Of a stretch of 64,000 nucleotides of DNA, positions 54,902-64,000 are shown in pieces. The DNA is from Streptococcus constellatus subsp. constellatus (GTDB lineage: Bacteria > Bacillota > Bacilli > Lactobacillales > Streptococcaceae), in NCBI RefSeq assembly GCF_023167545.1, contig NZ_AP014647.1, forward strand, positions 806,001 to 870,000. The letters run 5' to 3'. Numbering within the stretch: position 1 is the stretch's first letter; each line of letters begins with the position of its first letter. A model generated the notes under the pieces. That model made no database searches, was not told the DNA's origin, and was given only the letters and a program-made list of their open reading frames with translations. A program made the translations under genes and the position numbers.

Positions 54902-55507
54902 ATGGCTCAATTGTATTATAAATATGGCACGATGAATTCGGGCAAGACCATTGAAATTTTAAAAGTGGCACACAATTACGAAGAACAGGGCAAAGGTGTT
55001 GTTATCATGACGAGTGCACTTGATACACGTGATGGTTTCGGTGTTGTTTCTAGTCGTATCGGCATGAAACGAAAAGCAATGGCAATAGCAGAAGATACTG
55101 ATATTTTCCGCTTCATTCAAGAAATGCCTGAAAAGCCTTATTGCGTATTGATTGATGAAGCTCAGTTTCTTTCTCGTCATCATGTCTATGATTTGGCAAG
55201 AGTAGTTGATGAATTAAATGTACCAGTTATGGCTTTTGGTTTGAAAAATGATTTTCGCAATGAGTTGTTTGAAGGCTCCAAATATCTCCTGCTTCTAGCA
55301 GATAAAATTGATGAGATTAAAACGATTTGTCAATTTTGCTCAAAAAAGGCAACTATGGTATTAAGAACAACAAATGGTCAGCCAGTTTATGAAGGTGAGC
55401 AGATTCAAATCGGTGGGAATGAAACATACATTCCTGTCTGTCGGAAACATTATTTTCAGCCAGAAATAGAGGAAATGAGAATCGAAGGAGAGAATAGCAA
55501 ACGATGA
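54902..55507 (+). CDS. tdk: Thymidine kinase
   Basis: Salvages thymidine to dTMP. 201 residues with the P-loop [12 protein letters not shown], the LIDEAQFL Walker B, and zinc cysteines in CQFCSKKA plus a later VCRKH. The ribosome site is weak (AAAGAAA). The -10 is TGGTAAAAT at 54850-54858. The stop overlaps the prfA start by 4 bases. First gene of a long tdk-prfA-prmC-tsaC-glyA run. Confidence 0.95.
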   Translation: MAQLYYKYGTMNSGKTIEILKVAHNYEEQGKGVVIMTSALDTRDGFGVVSSRIGMKRKAMAIAEDTDIFRFIQEMPEKPYCVLIDEAQFLSRHHVYDLARVVDELNVPVMAFGLKNDFRNELFEGSKYLLLLADKIDEIKTICQFCSKKATMVLRTTNGQPVYEGEQIQIGGNETYIPVCRKHYFQPEIEEMRIEGENSKR

Positions 55508-56583
55508 ATATTTATGAACAACTACAAGCCGTTGAGGATCGTTATGAAGAGTTGGGCGAACTTCTGAGTGATCCAGATGTTGTCAGTGACACCAAGCGTT
55601 TTATGGAATTTTCCAAAGAAGAAGCAAGCATGCGCGATACGGTAACAACTTATCGTGAATATAAAAGGGTTCTTCAAAATATTACAGATGCGGAAGAAAT
55701 GATTAAAGATGCTACTGGCGACGCTGATTTGGAAGAAATGGCAAAGCAAGAACTCAAAGATGCGAAAACTGAAAAAGAAGAATATGAGGAAAAATTAAAA
55801 ATTCTTCTTTTGCCAAAAGATCCAAATGATGACAAAAACATTATCTTAGAAATCCGTGGAGCAGCAGGAGGTGACGAGGCTTCACTCTTTGCCGGCGACC
55901 TTCTGACAATGTATCAAAAATATGCGGAATCGCAAGGGTGGAAATTTGAGGTTATGGAAGCCTCTATGAATGGAGTAGGTGGCTTTAAAGAAGTAGTAGC
56001 TATGGTTTCGGGTCAATCTGTTTATTCCAAATTAAAATACGAATCAGGCGCTCACCGTGTACAGCGTGTCCCAGTGACAGAAAGCCAAGGACGAGTTCAC
56101 ACTTCGACAGCAACAGTTTTAGTCATGCCTGAAATCGAAGAAGTGGAATATGATATTGATCCAAAAGATCTTCGGATTGATATTTATCATGCTTCTGGTG
56201 CTGGTGGTCAGAATGTCAATAAAGTTGCAACGGCCGTTCGGATCGTTCACTTGCCAACAAATATCAAAGTTGAAATGCAGGAAGAACGGACCCAGCAAAA
56301 GAATCGTGACAAAGCTATGAAGATTATCCGTGCACGCGTAGCTGACCATTTTGCGCAAATCGCACAAGACGAGCAAGATGCCGAGCGAAAATCGACCATC
56401 GGGACTGGGGATCGCTCAGAACGGATTCGTACCTATAATTTCCCACAAAATCGTGTGACAGACCACCGTATTGGTTTGACACTGCAAAAATTAGATACGA
56501 TTTTAGCTGGAAAATTAGATGAAATCGTAGATGCCTTGGTATTGTATGATCAAACGCAAAAATTAGAAGAACTGAATAAATAA
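55504..56583 (+). CDS. prfA: Peptide chain release factor 1
   Basis: Ends translation at UAA and UAG. 359 residues with the peptidyl-transferase motif [10 protein letters not shown] and, earlier, the stop-codon reading region around [21 protein letters not shown]. Its GGQ glutamine is methylated by PrmC, whose gene comes next and overlaps by one base (TAATG). Start overlaps tdk behind AAGGAGAG. Confidence 0.97.
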   Translation: MNIYEQLQAVEDRYEELGELLSDPDVVSDTKRFMEFSKEEASMRDTVTTYREYKRVLQNITDAEEMIKDATGDADLEEMAKQELKDAKTEKEEYEEKLKILLLPKDPNDDKNIILEIRGAAGGDEASLFAGDLLTMYQKYAESQGWKFEVMEASMNGVGGFKEVVAMVSGQSVYSKLKYESGAHRVQRVPVTESQGRVHTSTATVLVMPEIEEVEYDIDPKDLRIDIYHASGAGGQNVNKVATAVRIVHLPTNIKVEMQEERTQQKNRDKAMKIIRARVADHFAQIAQDEQDAERKSTIGTGDRSERIRTYNFPQNRVTDHRIGLTLQKLDTILAGKLDEIVDALVLYDQTQKLEELNK

Positions 56584-57413
56584 TGAAATTAGCTCAAATT
56601 CTTGCTGAAATGGAAATCGAGCTTGAAGCAATTGGCGAAGAAGCTGAAAGCCTCTCCTTTACTTTTCGAGTTCTGAGAAACTTATCTTTCACCAAGTTTG
56701 TGTTGAAAATGCAAGCAGAAGCAACCGCAGATGATATAGAATTGCTGAAAGAAATTCAATCTCAATTATTAGTTCATAGGCCTGCTCAATACATTATTGG
56801 GAGTGCAGAATTTCATGGTCATTCGTTCAAAGTAGATGAACGAGTGTTGATTCCCCGTCCAGAAACAGAAGAATTAGTTGACCTTATCTTGTCTGAAAAT
56901 CCTAATACTAATATAAAGGTTTTAGATATTGGAACTGGTAGCGGAGCAATTGCTTTATCTTTGGCTATTGATCGTGATAATTGGCAAGTTACAGCTTCCG
57001 ACATTTCCTCAAATGCTCTGGAATTAGCGCAAGAAAATGCGGAAGTTATTGATGTAGCGATTGATTTTGTTCAGTCTGATTGCTTTCAAGAAATTACAGG
57101 AAAGTATGATATTATTGTATCCAACCCACCTTATATTTCAGAGACGGATAGAGAGGAAGTGGGGCTAAATGTCCTTACTTCAGAACCCCATCTTGCTCTT
57201 TTTGCCGTGGAAGACGGCTATGCCGTTTATCGAAAAATTGCTGAGAACGCCCAAAAACATTTAACAGAAAAAGGAAAAATCTATCTCGAAATTGGCTACA
57301 AACAAGGGGAATATGTAAAAAAGCTATTTGAGTCTGCATTTCCCAAAATGAGAATTCGTGTCTTGCAAGATCAATTCGGAAAAGATAGAATGGTAGTGGT
57401 AGATCGTGGATAA
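56583..57413 (+). CDS. prmC: Release-factor glutamine methyltransferase
   Basis: Methylates the GGQ glutamine of release factors using S-adenosylmethionine. 276 residues: an N-terminal helical domain, RPETEELVDLIL, the SAM loop VLDIGTGSGAIALSLA, and the catalytic NPPYIS. Adjacent to its substrate gene prfA. Its end overlaps the next gene by 8 bases. Confidence 0.96.
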   Translation: MKLAQILAEMEIELEAIGEEAESLSFTFRVLRNLSFTKFVLKMQAEATADDIELLKEIQSQLLVHRPAQYIIGSAEFHGHSFKVDERVLIPRPETEELVDLILSENPNTNIKVLDIGTGSGAIALSLAIDRDNWQVTASDISSNALELAQENAEVIDVAIDFVQSDCFQEITGKYDIIVSNPPYISETDREEVGLNVLTSEPHLALFAVEDGYAVYRKIAENAQKHLTEKGKIYLEIGYKQGEYVKKLFESAFPKMRIRVLQDQFGKDRMVVVDRG

Positions 57414-58008
57414 AATTGAAGAAACGTTGAGTAGCGGAGGAGCAGTCGTATTGCCAACAGAAACGGTATATGGTTTATTTTGTAAGGCATTGGACGAGCA
57501 GGCTGTCAATCATGTCTATGATTTAAAAGATAGACCTCGCAACAAAGCTTTGAATTTAAATGTTTCAAGTTTAGAAGATATTTATCAATTTTCCAAACAT
57601 CAGCCTCAGTATCTAGAAAGGCTTTACCGATCTTTTCTACCCGGTCCTTTAACTATTATTTTACAAGCTAATGAACAAGTTCCAACTTGGGTAAATTCAG
57701 GTATGAAAACAATTGGTTTTCGTGTTCCTAGTCATCCTAAAACCTTGGACTTGATTAGAAAATTCGGACCTCTCATTGGTCCGTCTGCAAATTTATCTGG
57801 AAAGAGTAGTGGAGTAAACTTTCAGCAAATTATGATAGAGTTCAACCATGAAGTTCTTGGTATAGAAGATGATACTTTTCTAACAGGCCAGGATTCAACT
57901 ATTTTGGATTTATCTGGGGAAGCAGCACATATTCTACGCCAAGGGTCTGTTACTCGTGCAGAAATCCTTGCTAAAATTCCAGAAATCGGCTTTCAAAACA
58001 TGAACTAG
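57406..58008 (+). CDS. L-threonylcarbamoyladenylate synthase (TsaC/Sua5/YrdC)
   Basis: First step of the t6A37 tRNA modification: makes threonylcarbamoyl-AMP. 200 residues, the short YrdC form without a Sua5 tail. Motifs are GGAVVLPTETVYGLFCKA, KDRPRNKALNL and GPLIGPSANLSGKSSG. It starts with GTG at 57406 inside prmC. The KxR/SxN features fit a synthase; the usual symbol would be tsaC or sua5 depending on scheme. Confidence 0.9.
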   Translation: MDKIEETLSSGGAVVLPTETVYGLFCKALDEQAVNHVYDLKDRPRNKALNLNVSSLEDIYQFSKHQPQYLERLYRSFLPGPLTIILQANEQVPTWVNSGMKTIGFRVPSHPKTLDLIRKFGPLIGPSANLSGKSSGVNFQQIMIEFNHEVLGIEDDTFLTGQDSTILDLSGEAAHILRQGSVTRAEILAKIPEIGFQNMN

Positions 58009-58044
58009 TAGGTTTTGAACCATTTTGATCGAAGGGAGACTCTT

Positions 58045-59301
58045 ATGATTTTTGACCATAAAGACTATAAAGAATATGACGGCGAGCTCTGGGAAGCTAT
58101 TACTGCAGAAGAAAAACGTCAGCAAAACAATATTGAATTAATAGCTTCAGAAAATGTTGTTTCAAAAGCGGTTATGGCAGCACAAGGCTCTATTTTAACC
58201 AACAAATATGCAGAAGGTTATCCAGGTCATCGTTATTATGGTGGTACAAATGTTGTAGATGTGATTGAAACGTTAGCGATTGAACGTGCCAAGAAAATAT
58301 TTGGAGCACGATTCGCCAATGTTCAACCCCACTCAGGCAGTCAGGCGAATTGTGCGGCTTATATGGCCTTAATTGAGCCGGGTGATACAGTAATGGGAAT
58401 GGATCTTGCAGCAGGCGGACATTTGACACATGGCGCAGCTGTTAGCTTCTCTGGGAAAACCTATAACTTTGTGCCTTATAATGTCGATCCTGAAACGGAA
58501 CTTTTAGATTTTGATGCTATTTTGGCGCAGGCTAAAGAAGTCAAACCTAAATTGATTGTTGCAGGTGCTTCTGCCTATTCACATATTATTGATTTTGCTA
58601 AATTCCGTGAAATTGCAGATACTGTCGGAGCCAAACTCATGGTAGACATGGCTCATATTGCCGGTTTAGTTGCTGCTGGTTTGCATCCAAGTCCAGTACC
58701 GTATGCACATATTACGACAACTACCACTCATAAAACCCTTCGAGGACCTCGTGGCGGCTTAATTTTGACCAACGATGAAGAATTGGCGAAAAAGATTAAT
58801 TCCGCAATCTTCCCAGGAATTCAAGGAGGACCGCTAGAGCATGTCGTAGCAGCTAAAGCAGCTGCTTTCAAAGAAGTATTGGATTCAGATTTCAAAGTTT
58901 ATGCTCAGCAGATTTTAGATAATGCTAAGGCAATGGTTCAAGTATTCCAACAACATGGTAATTTCCGTGTCATTTCAGGCGGTACGGAGAATCATCTTTT
59001 CCTTGTGGATGTGACCAAAGTCGTTGAAAATGGAAAAGTCGCTCAGAACCTTTTGGATGATGTCCATATCACTCTCAACAAAAACTCTATCCCTTATGAA
59101 ACCTTATCTCCATTTAAAACAAGTGGCATTCGGATCGGAACTGCAGCTATTGCAGCTCGTGGCTTTGGGGTAGCTGAAAGTACTAAAGTAGCAGAATTGA
59201 TCATCAAAACTTTAGAAAATGCAGAGAATGAAGCTGTTTTACAGCAGGTTCGTGCAGAAGTTAAAGAATTGACCGATGCCTTTCCACTATATGAGGACTG
59301 A
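58045..59301 (+). CDS. glyA: Serine hydroxymethyltransferase
   Basis: Interconverts serine and glycine, loading one-carbon units on tetrahydrofolate. 418 residues with [35 protein letters not shown] and the PLP Lys in [14 protein letters not shown]. The ATG at 58045 follows AAGGGAG; a TTG at 58015 lies before it and adds unconserved residues. In pneumococcus an acetyltransferase gene lies between tsaC and glyA; here there is none. Confidence 0.97.
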   Translation: MIFDHKDYKEYDGELWEAITAEEKRQQNNIELIASENVVSKAVMAAQGSILTNKYAEGYPGHRYYGGTNVVDVIETLAIERAKKIFGARFANVQPHSGSQANCAAYMALIEPGDTVMGMDLAAGGHLTHGAAVSFSGKTYNFVPYNVDPETELLDFDAILAQAKEVKPKLIVAGASAYSHIIDFAKFREIADTVGAKLMVDMAHIAGLVAAGLHPSPVPYAHITTTTTHKTLRGPRGGLILTNDEELAKKINSAIFPGIQGGPLEHVVAAKAAAFKEVLDSDFKVYAQQILDNAKAMVQVFQQHGNFRVISGGTENHLFLVDVTKVVENGKVAQNLLDDVHITLNKNSIPYETLSPFKTSGIRIGTAAIAARGFGVAESTKVAELIIKTLENAENEAVLQQVRAEVKELTDAFPLYED

Positions 59302-59302
59302 A

Positions 59303-60277
59303 ATGGACATTTACGTAAAAAAAGCTATTATTCATCAATTTAGTCCATCAGACACCGACCTTCTTTTAGCAGATAAATATCTTAATATTACTCCAAAAAT
59401 TGAAGAATATCTTCGCAAGAAGATTGAACGTGTCTATTCAGATGAGGCCAAAACAGGTATTTTTACCGAAGATAATGTCTTTTTATCACATATGACAAAA
59501 GACCTTTTAGAAACTTCTATAACGATTGCCAATCTCTGGAAAGAGGAGTTTTCGGTGAGCGAAAATCAGAAAACCAATGATTTGATTTTTGTTCAATTTG
59601 ACAAGGAAGGAGTAGAGCATCTTGCTTTTTTGCGCATTGCTCTGCGGGAAACCCTCACCCACTTAGGTGGAGAAGTAGATAATCCTATCAAGATTACCCA
59701 GAACAACTTGCCGGGATTTGGTACAGGCGCTGATGAAGCCTTGGTCATCAATCTTCAATCGCGTAAATACCATTTGATTGAAAAACGGATTAAATACAAT
59801 GGTGCTTTTCTCAATTATTTTTCTGATAATCTATTACAAGTCCATCCTGAAATTTCTCCCAAGAAATCTATTAAAGCCTTAGAAAAAACGGCTCAAAAAG
59901 TTGCAGAAAGTTTTAATCAGGATGATTTTCAATTTCAATCCAAGGTTAAATCATCTATTTTCAAAAATTTAGAAGAAAATGATGAATTATCACCAGAAAA
60001 ATTAGCAGATGACTTGTTCGATAACAATCTTACAGCTCGCTTGACTTTCATTGATCAAGTTAAGGAAGTCATTCCAGAAACTATTAAATTCGATGAAATT
60101 GATAGTAGCCGTCAGAAGAAAAAATTTGAAAATCAAAAGCTCTCTCTTTCAAATGGGATTGAACTCATTGTCCCCAATAACATCTATCAAGATGCAGAAT
60201 CTGTAGAATTCATACAAAACGATAATGGAACCTATTCCATTCTCATCAAAAACATAGAAGATATCCAAAGTAAATAA
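59303..60277 (+). CDS. Nucleoid-associated protein, NdpA/YejK family
   Basis: A 324-residue protein of the 37-kD nucleoid-associated family (PF04245 type). [29 protein letters not shown] at the start, and later [17 protein letters not shown], are characteristic. Cellular role in Gram-positives is unknown; E. coli YejK binds the nucleoid. The ATG at 59303 overlaps nothing and lies just after the glyA stop, with GAGG upstream. The next gene overlaps its stop by one base. Confidence 0.85.
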   Translation: MDIYVKKAIIHQFSPSDTDLLLADKYLNITPKIEEYLRKKIERVYSDEAKTGIFTEDNVFLSHMTKDLLETSITIANLWKEEFSVSENQKTNDLIFVQFDKEGVEHLAFLRIALRETLTHLGGEVDNPIKITQNNLPGFGTGADEALVINLQSRKYHLIEKRIKYNGAFLNYFSDNLLQVHPEISPKKSIKALEKTAQKVAESFNQDDFQFQSKVKSSIFKNLEENDELSPEKLADDLFDNNLTARLTFIDQVKEVIPETIKFDEIDSSRQKKKFENQKLSLSNGIELIVPNNIYQDAESVEFIQNDNGTYSILIKNIEDIQSK

Positions 60278-60879
60278 TGTTTAAAATTTTTAGAAAACTG
60301 ATTTTTCTTATCCTTTTAATCCTTGTCTGTTATAAGTTTATCCAAGTTCATCATGATGTTAAGCAGGTGATGAACTACCGTAGCTTAGTGCGAGAAGTAC
60401 TAGATGAGCAGGATACTGTAGCCAATGAAGAACTTGTCCTTGCTATGATTTATACTGAAACAAAAGGAAAGGTTTCTGATGTCATGCAATCTAGCGAGAG
60501 TGCGACAGGTCAGAAAAACTCTATTTTAGATAATAAAGAAAGCATTCGCCAAGGTGTTCAAACGTTATCCACTAATTTAAATGTAGCTCAAGAAAAGAAA
60601 GTAGATGTTTGGACCGCTGTACAAGCCTATAACTTTGGTCGAGCTTACATTGATTACATTGCAAAACACGGTGGAGAAAATACTATTGATTTAGCAAAAA
60701 AATACTCTAAAGATGTTGTCGCACCAAGTTTAGGAAACGTAACTGGAAAGACATATGCTTATTACCATCCCATTGCACTCTTACATGGTTCTAAACTCTA
60801 TATCAATGGAGGAAATTTCTATTACTCTCGTCAAGTTCGGATGAATATGTATATCATGAAAGTGATGAATTGGTTTTAA
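60277..60879 (+). CDS. pmp23: Pmp23-like lysozyme-family cell-wall protein
   Basis: A 200-residue membrane-anchored muramidase-like protein. An N-terminal helix ([17 protein letters not shown]) is followed by a lysozyme-like domain with [23 protein letters not shown], whose Glu fits the catalytic position, then [15 protein letters not shown]. In pneumococcus Pmp23 lies after the same nucleoid-protein gene and affects wall integrity and the division ring. Coupled to the gene before through TAATG. Confidence 0.88.
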   Translation: MFKIFRKLIFLILLILVCYKFIQVHHDVKQVMNYRSLVREVLDEQDTVANEELVLAMIYTETKGKVSDVMQSSESATGQKNSILDNKESIRQGVQTLSTNLNVAQEKKVDVWTAVQAYNFGRAYIDYIAKHGGENTIDLAKKYSKDVVAPSLGNVTGKTYAYYHPIALLHGSKLYINGGNFYYSRQVRMNMYIMKVMNWF

Positions 60880-60885
60880 TGTACT

Positions 60886-60917
60886 AAACTTAGTGGTCTG
60901 AGGCTACTAAGTTTTTT
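60886..60917 (+). terminator. Terminator of the tdk-pmp23 run
   Basis: AACTTAGT and ACTAAGTT arms with inner G/C pairing, then TTTTT. Confidence 0.8.
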
Positions 60918-60990
60918 CAATCAGATAAATTGTTATTTATATTGTTCCATGCTATACTTAAATAAATATCTTATAGAAAGAGACGGTGGA

Positions 60991-61836
60991 ATGATGAAGA
61001 AAATAGTTCTAATTACAGGGATTTTAACGATTTTAATCGCTATATCTGCTGTATTTTTTTATCGTGTCAATGCTGAAGGAAAACTAAATAAACAAAAGTA
61101 TATACAATCGACTACACCAACGCTTTTCTTTCATGGTTATGGAAGCAGTGCTAATGCCGAACGACACATGACAAATGCTGCTAAGAAAGCTGGAGTGACC
61201 AATACTATCATTCGCGCAAATGTAGATAGAAACGGTCAAGTGACTTTGAAAGGAAAAATCCCTAAAGGAGCTATTAATCCGATCGTAGAAGTGAACTATG
61301 AGGATAACCGCAATCCAAATAAGGTCAGCCAATATGCAAAAGCAGTGGTTACTAAACTGCAGCAAACCTATGGCTTTAAGAAAATGAATATGGTTGGTCA
61401 TTCTCTTGGAAATATGTCCATTCTCTATTACCTTTTAGAATATGGACAAGATGAAAGTTTGCCACAGTTACAAAAGCAAGTCAATATCGCAAATTTCGCA
61501 GCTGGTTTACAGGTGATGGGAGTTTCTTCTGATTTAAAAGTTGATGAAAAAACTGGTAAGCCAAATCAAACAAGTGCGATTTTTCAAAAATTATTAGGTT
61601 TACGCGAAATTTTTCCTCAAAAACAAATTGATGTTTTGAATATCTACGGGGATTACAAAAACGGGTCAGATGGCTCCGTTTTAAATGCAGCATCTCGTGC
61701 TTTAAAATATCTCGTAGCGGATAATGCCAAATCATATCAAGAAAAGAAGATTACCGGCGCTTTGGCTCAGCATAGCAAATTACACGAAAACCCAGAAGTA
61801 GATAAAATACTGATTCAATTTTTGTGGGGAAAATAA
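60991..61836 (+). CDS. DUF915-family alpha/beta hydrolase, exported
   Basis: A 281-residue hydrolase. An N-terminal helix (VLITGILTILIAISAVFFY) would anchor or export it. The fold shows PTLFFHGYGSSANAERHM (oxyanion loop) and the nucleophile Ser in MVGHSLGNMSILYYL, with a late His in AQHSKLHENP. Substrate unknown; this family is widespread in lactic acid bacteria. The ATG at 60991 follows AAAGAGACGGTGG; an upstream ATG at 60949 overlaps the TATACT -10 and is rejected. Confidence 0.85.
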   Translation: MMKKIVLITGILTILIAISAVFFYRVNAEGKLNKQKYIQSTTPTLFFHGYGSSANAERHMTNAAKKAGVTNTIIRANVDRNGQVTLKGKIPKGAINPIVEVNYEDNRNPNKVSQYAKAVVTKLQQTYGFKKMNMVGHSLGNMSILYYLLEYGQDESLPQLQKQVNIANFAAGLQVMGVSSDLKVDEKTGKPNQTSAIFQKLLGLREIFPQKQIDVLNIYGDYKNGSDGSVLNAASRALKYLVADNAKSYQEKKITGALAQHSKLHENPEVDKILIQFLWGK

Positions 61837-61849
61837 AGTAACAAATTAA

Positions 61850-61888
61850 AAAAGCTAAACTTTAAGAAATAAGAAGTTTAGCTTTTCT
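61850..61888. terminator. Bidirectional terminator between the hydrolase and guaA
   Basis: AAAAGCTAAACTT and AAGTTTAGCTTTT, a perfect 13-bp stem with an 11-base loop. Confidence 0.85.
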
Positions 61889-61892
61889 GTTT

Positions 61893-63452
61893 CTATTCCC
61901 ACTCAACCGTTGCTGGTGGCTTGCTGGTAATATCGTAGACAATACGATTAACATGATCTACTTCATTGACGATACGAACGGAGATTTTTTGCAATACTTC
62001 CCAAGGAATTTTAGCAAAATCTGCAGTCATTCCGTCAATAGAAGTAATAGCACGAATTGCAATAGTGTAGTCATAAGTTCGACCATCTCCCATGACACCT
62101 ACCGAACGAACACCAGTATTCACAGTGAAGTATTGCCAAATATCACGATCGAGTCCAGCTTTCACGATTTCTTCGCGAAGAATGGCATCAGATTCACGAA
62201 CAGTTGTGAGTTTTTCTTCGGTAATCTCGCCCATAATACGAATGGCAAGTCCTGGACCTGGGAATGGCTGACGCCAAACAATTTCATCTGGCATACCAAG
62301 TTCTGTACCAAGCGCACGAACTTCGTCTTTATAAAGTGTATTGAGAGGTTCAATCAGTTTGAACTGCATGTCTTCGGGAAGTCCACCGACGTTGTGGTGC
62401 GATTTGATTGTTTGGGCAGTATCAGTACCAGATTCAATCACATCTGTGTATAGTGTTCCTTGTGCGAGGAATTTTACATCTTTTAACTTGCTAGCTTCAT
62501 CGTCAAAAACATAAACAAACTCATTACCAATGATTTTACGCTTTTGTTCTGGATCAGATACACCAGCTAATTTATCAAGGAAACGCTTGGCAGCATCTGC
62601 TTTGATGATATTCAGACCAAATTTCCCGCCAAGAGAATCCATAACTTGCTCCGCCTCTCCCTTACGGAGCAATCCATGATCTACAAAGATGCAGATAAGC
62701 TGGTCTCCGATAGCTTTTTGAAGGAGAACACCAACAACTGATGAATCGACACCACCCGATAGACCAAGAAGAACGCGTTTATCTCCAACAGTTTTTCGAA
62801 TTTGCTTAATTTGCATATCAATAAAATTATCCATTGACCAATCACCTTTAGCGCCACAAATATCAAGAGCAAAGTTGCGAAGAATATCGTAGCCAAACTC
62901 AGAATGACGAACTTCAGGGTGGAATTGGATGCCATAGATTTTCTTGGATGTATTTTCAATAGCTGCAAATGGACAATCGGCAGAAGTTCCGGTTCGTACA
63001 AACCCTTGAGGAATTTCTGTAACAGCGTCTCCATGACTCATAAGAACAATTTGTTGTTCAGGAGTGCTTGCAAACAGTTGCGAATCCGTATGAATGAGTT
63101 CTGACTGACCGTACTCACGATTTCCAGCGTTTCCTGCGGGTACAACTTTTCCACCTAATTTGTGAGTTAAAAGCTGCATTCCATAACAAATTCCTAAAAT
63201 CGGAATGCCCAATTCCAAAATTTCAGGGTCAAGATCAAATGAACCTTCTTCATAAACAGAATTTGGCCCACCAGACAGGATAATTCCGACTGGATTTATT
63301 TCACGAACTTCAGCAGCTGTAATTTTATTACTTTTTAGTTCAGAAAAAACACCAATCTCGCGTATACGGCGTGAGATGAGCTGATTATATTGACTGCCAT
63401 AGTCCAATACAATGATTCTTTCAACATCTTGCAATTCAGTTGTAATTGTCAT
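61893..63452 (-). CDS. guaA: GMP synthase (glutamine-hydrolysing)
   Basis: Final step to GMP from XMP. 519 residues: a class I glutamine amidotransferase with the nucleophile Cys in GICYGMQLL and FHPEV, then the ATP-pyrophosphatase loop [15 protein letters not shown] and the XMP-binding C-terminus. No guanine riboswitch is visible in its short leader, unlike in some Firmicutes. Start after GAAAGGGAAG. It is divergent from a GntR regulator gene, a pairing also known in pneumococcus. Confidence 0.97.
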   Translation of the reverse strand: MTITTELQDVERIIVLDYGSQYNQLISRRIREIGVFSELKSNKITAAEVREINPVGIILSGGPNSVYEEGSFDLDPEILELGIPILGICYGMQLLTHKLGGKVVPAGNAGNREYGQSELIHTDSQLFASTPEQQIVLMSHGDAVTEIPQGFVRTGTSADCPFAAIENTSKKIYGIQFHPEVRHSEFGYDILRNFALDICGAKGDWSMDNFIDMQIKQIRKTVGDKRVLLGLSGGVDSSVVGVLLQKAIGDQLICIFVDHGLLRKGEAEQVMDSLGGKFGLNIIKADAAKRFLDKLAGVSDPEQKRKIIGNEFVYVFDDEASKLKDVKFLAQGTLYTDVIESGTDTAQTIKSHHNVGGLPEDMQFKLIEPLNTLYKDEVRALGTELGMPDEIVWRQPFPGPGLAIRIMGEITEEKLTTVRESDAILREEIVKAGLDRDIWQYFTVNTGVRSVGVMGDGRTYDYTIAIRAITSIDGMTADFAKIPWEVLQKISVRIVNEVDHVNRIVYDITSKPPATVEWE

Positions 63453-63485
63453 TTCTTCCCTTTCTCAAATGAAATTTCTTTGTTT

Positions 63486-63515
63486 ATTCTAACACAAAAT
63501 AGAGACTTTTTCCAA
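63486..63515 (-). promoter_or_regulatory. guaA promoter
   Basis: On the minus strand TTGGAA (63510-63515), 18 bases, and extended -10 TGTTAGAAT (-10 at 63486-63491). Confidence 0.6.
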
Positions 63516-63531
63516 TCTCATTGAGTGAGAA

Positions 63532-63560
63532 TTGACTTTTATTTCAATTGATAATACAAT
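63532..63560 (+). promoter_or_regulatory. Promoter of the gntR gene
   Basis: TTGACT (63532-63537) and TACAAT (63555-63560), 17-base spacer. It is back-to-back with the guaA promoter. Confidence 0.7.
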
Positions 63561-63593
63561 AAAAAGAGGAAATTTGTCTTGAAAGAGGTTACT

Positions 63594-64000
63594 ATGCTTC
63601 CAGCTTATATGAAAATTCACGATCAAATAAAAAAAGAAATCGACGAAGAAATTTGGAAAATCGGACAACGCTTGCCAAGTGAGCGTGATTTAGCCGAACA
63701 ATTTGAGGTTAGCCGCATGACACTTCGTCAGGCCATCACTCTTTTAGTAGAAGAAGGAGTACTGGAACGTCGTATGGGAAGTGGTACATTTGTAGCTAGT
63801 ACACGGGTTCAGGAAAAGATGCGTGGCACAACTAGCTTTACTGAAATTATCAAAGCCCAAGGAAAGACACCTTCGAGTCAGCTTATTTCTTATCGTCGAA
63901 CATTACCAAGTAAAGAAGAAGTCGAAAAATTAGAAATCGAAAAGACTGAAAACGTCATTCGTATGGAACGAGTACGATATGCTAATCACATTCCTGTAGT
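63594..64000 (+). CDS. GntR/HutC-family regulator, N-terminal part
   Basis: Cut by the window end; 135 codons are seen. The GntR winged helix opens MLPAYMKIHDQIKKEID and includes GQRLPSERDLAEQFEVSRMTLRQAI and the wing GVLERRMGSGTFV. The UTRA ligand domain begins near TTSFTEIIKAQGKTPSSQL and VIRMERVRYAN. Members sense sugar phosphates or amino sugars. The ATG at 63594 follows AGAGG. It sits divergent from guaA and may or may not regulate it. Confidence 0.9.
   Translation, partial: MLPAYMKIHDQIKKEIDEEIWKIGQRLPSERDLAEQFEVSRMTLRQAITLLVEEGVLERRMGSGTFVASTRVQEKMRGTTSFTEIIKAQGKTPSSQLISYRRTLPSKEEVEKLEIEKTENVIRMERVRYANHIPV

Noticed and set aside
61953..62453. A 166-codon plus-strand open frame opposite guaA
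   Set aside because: guaA is beyond doubt on the minus strand; the plus frame has no start signals and no domain I recognise.

Overview
The window is an ordinary, gene-dense stretch of a low-GC Firmicute chromosome. Gene content, gene order and cis-acting RNAs point to Streptococcus of the mitis/sanguinis/anginosus type: an SMK-box metK leader, a preQ1-II queT leader, SpxR-Map, dnaG-rpoD-DUF59, tdk-prfA-prmC-tsaC-glyA, Pmp23, MsrAB2 next to a TCS09-type two-component system, and an LPXTG surface protein. Many starts follow AGGAG sites and many promoters carry an extended -10 (TGnTATAAT). I see no IS element, prophage, integron, CRISPR array, rRNA or tRNA. The species cannot be fixed from what I can see.

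Layout. 1-6 kb: 3' end of comEC, a DUF805 membrane protein broken by a stop, an unlisted small membrane protein on the minus strand, an oxidoreductase, then ung-mutX-pyrC. 6-16 kb: metK with its SAM-III leader, murA, an acetyltransferase-spxR-map run, a BrkB-family protein, a MarR/B3-4 pair, gtrA, and queT with its preQ1-II leader. 15-17 kb (minus): an orphan PTS IIC and a ketopantoate-reductase-like gene. 17-23 kb: ligA-dgkB-pulA, then rpsP-khpA. 23-34 kb: niaR/niaX (minus), an acetyltransferase fused to a ParB-like domain, cutC, a YjbR protein, a heterodimeric ABC exporter, a MocR-type regulator (minus) and a large LPXTG coiled-coil protein. 34-46 kb: a stand-alone ATP-cone protein, rpsU, mscL (minus), dnaG-rpoD-DUF59, brnQ, the extracellular methionine-sulfoxide repair operon ccdA-etrxA-msrAB, and a response regulator/histidine kinase pair. 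46-48 kb (minus): a three-gene ABC-2 exporter. 48-64 kb: nox, a ClC antiporter, guaC with a structured leader, a MATE pump, dmpI (minus), the tdk to pmp23 run, a DUF915 hydrolase, guaA (minus) and the start of a GntR regulator.

How the genes fit together. Purine balance is represented by guaA (makes GMP) and guaC (returns GMP to IMP). Vitamin and cofactor uptake is represented by queT, niaX with its repressor niaR, and the panE-like gene. Redox defence is represented by nox, ccdA/etrxA/msrAB and the neighbouring two-component system. Translation and DNA maintenance are represented by prfA/prmC, tsaC, rpsP, rpsU, map, dnaG, rpoD, ligA and ung.

No single striking new system stands out. The best leads are local oddities: a ComEC nuclease domain without its metal-binding histidines, a MocR regulator without its PLP lysine, a metK SAM riboswitch with an inserted second GGGAC, a structured guaC leader I cannot assign, a ligA promoter that predicts a leaderless mRNA, a stand-alone ATP-cone protein behind two dyads, and a frame-broken Gly/Ser/Asp-rich peptide gene with its own terminator. 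All calls come from reading the sequence; no database search was run.
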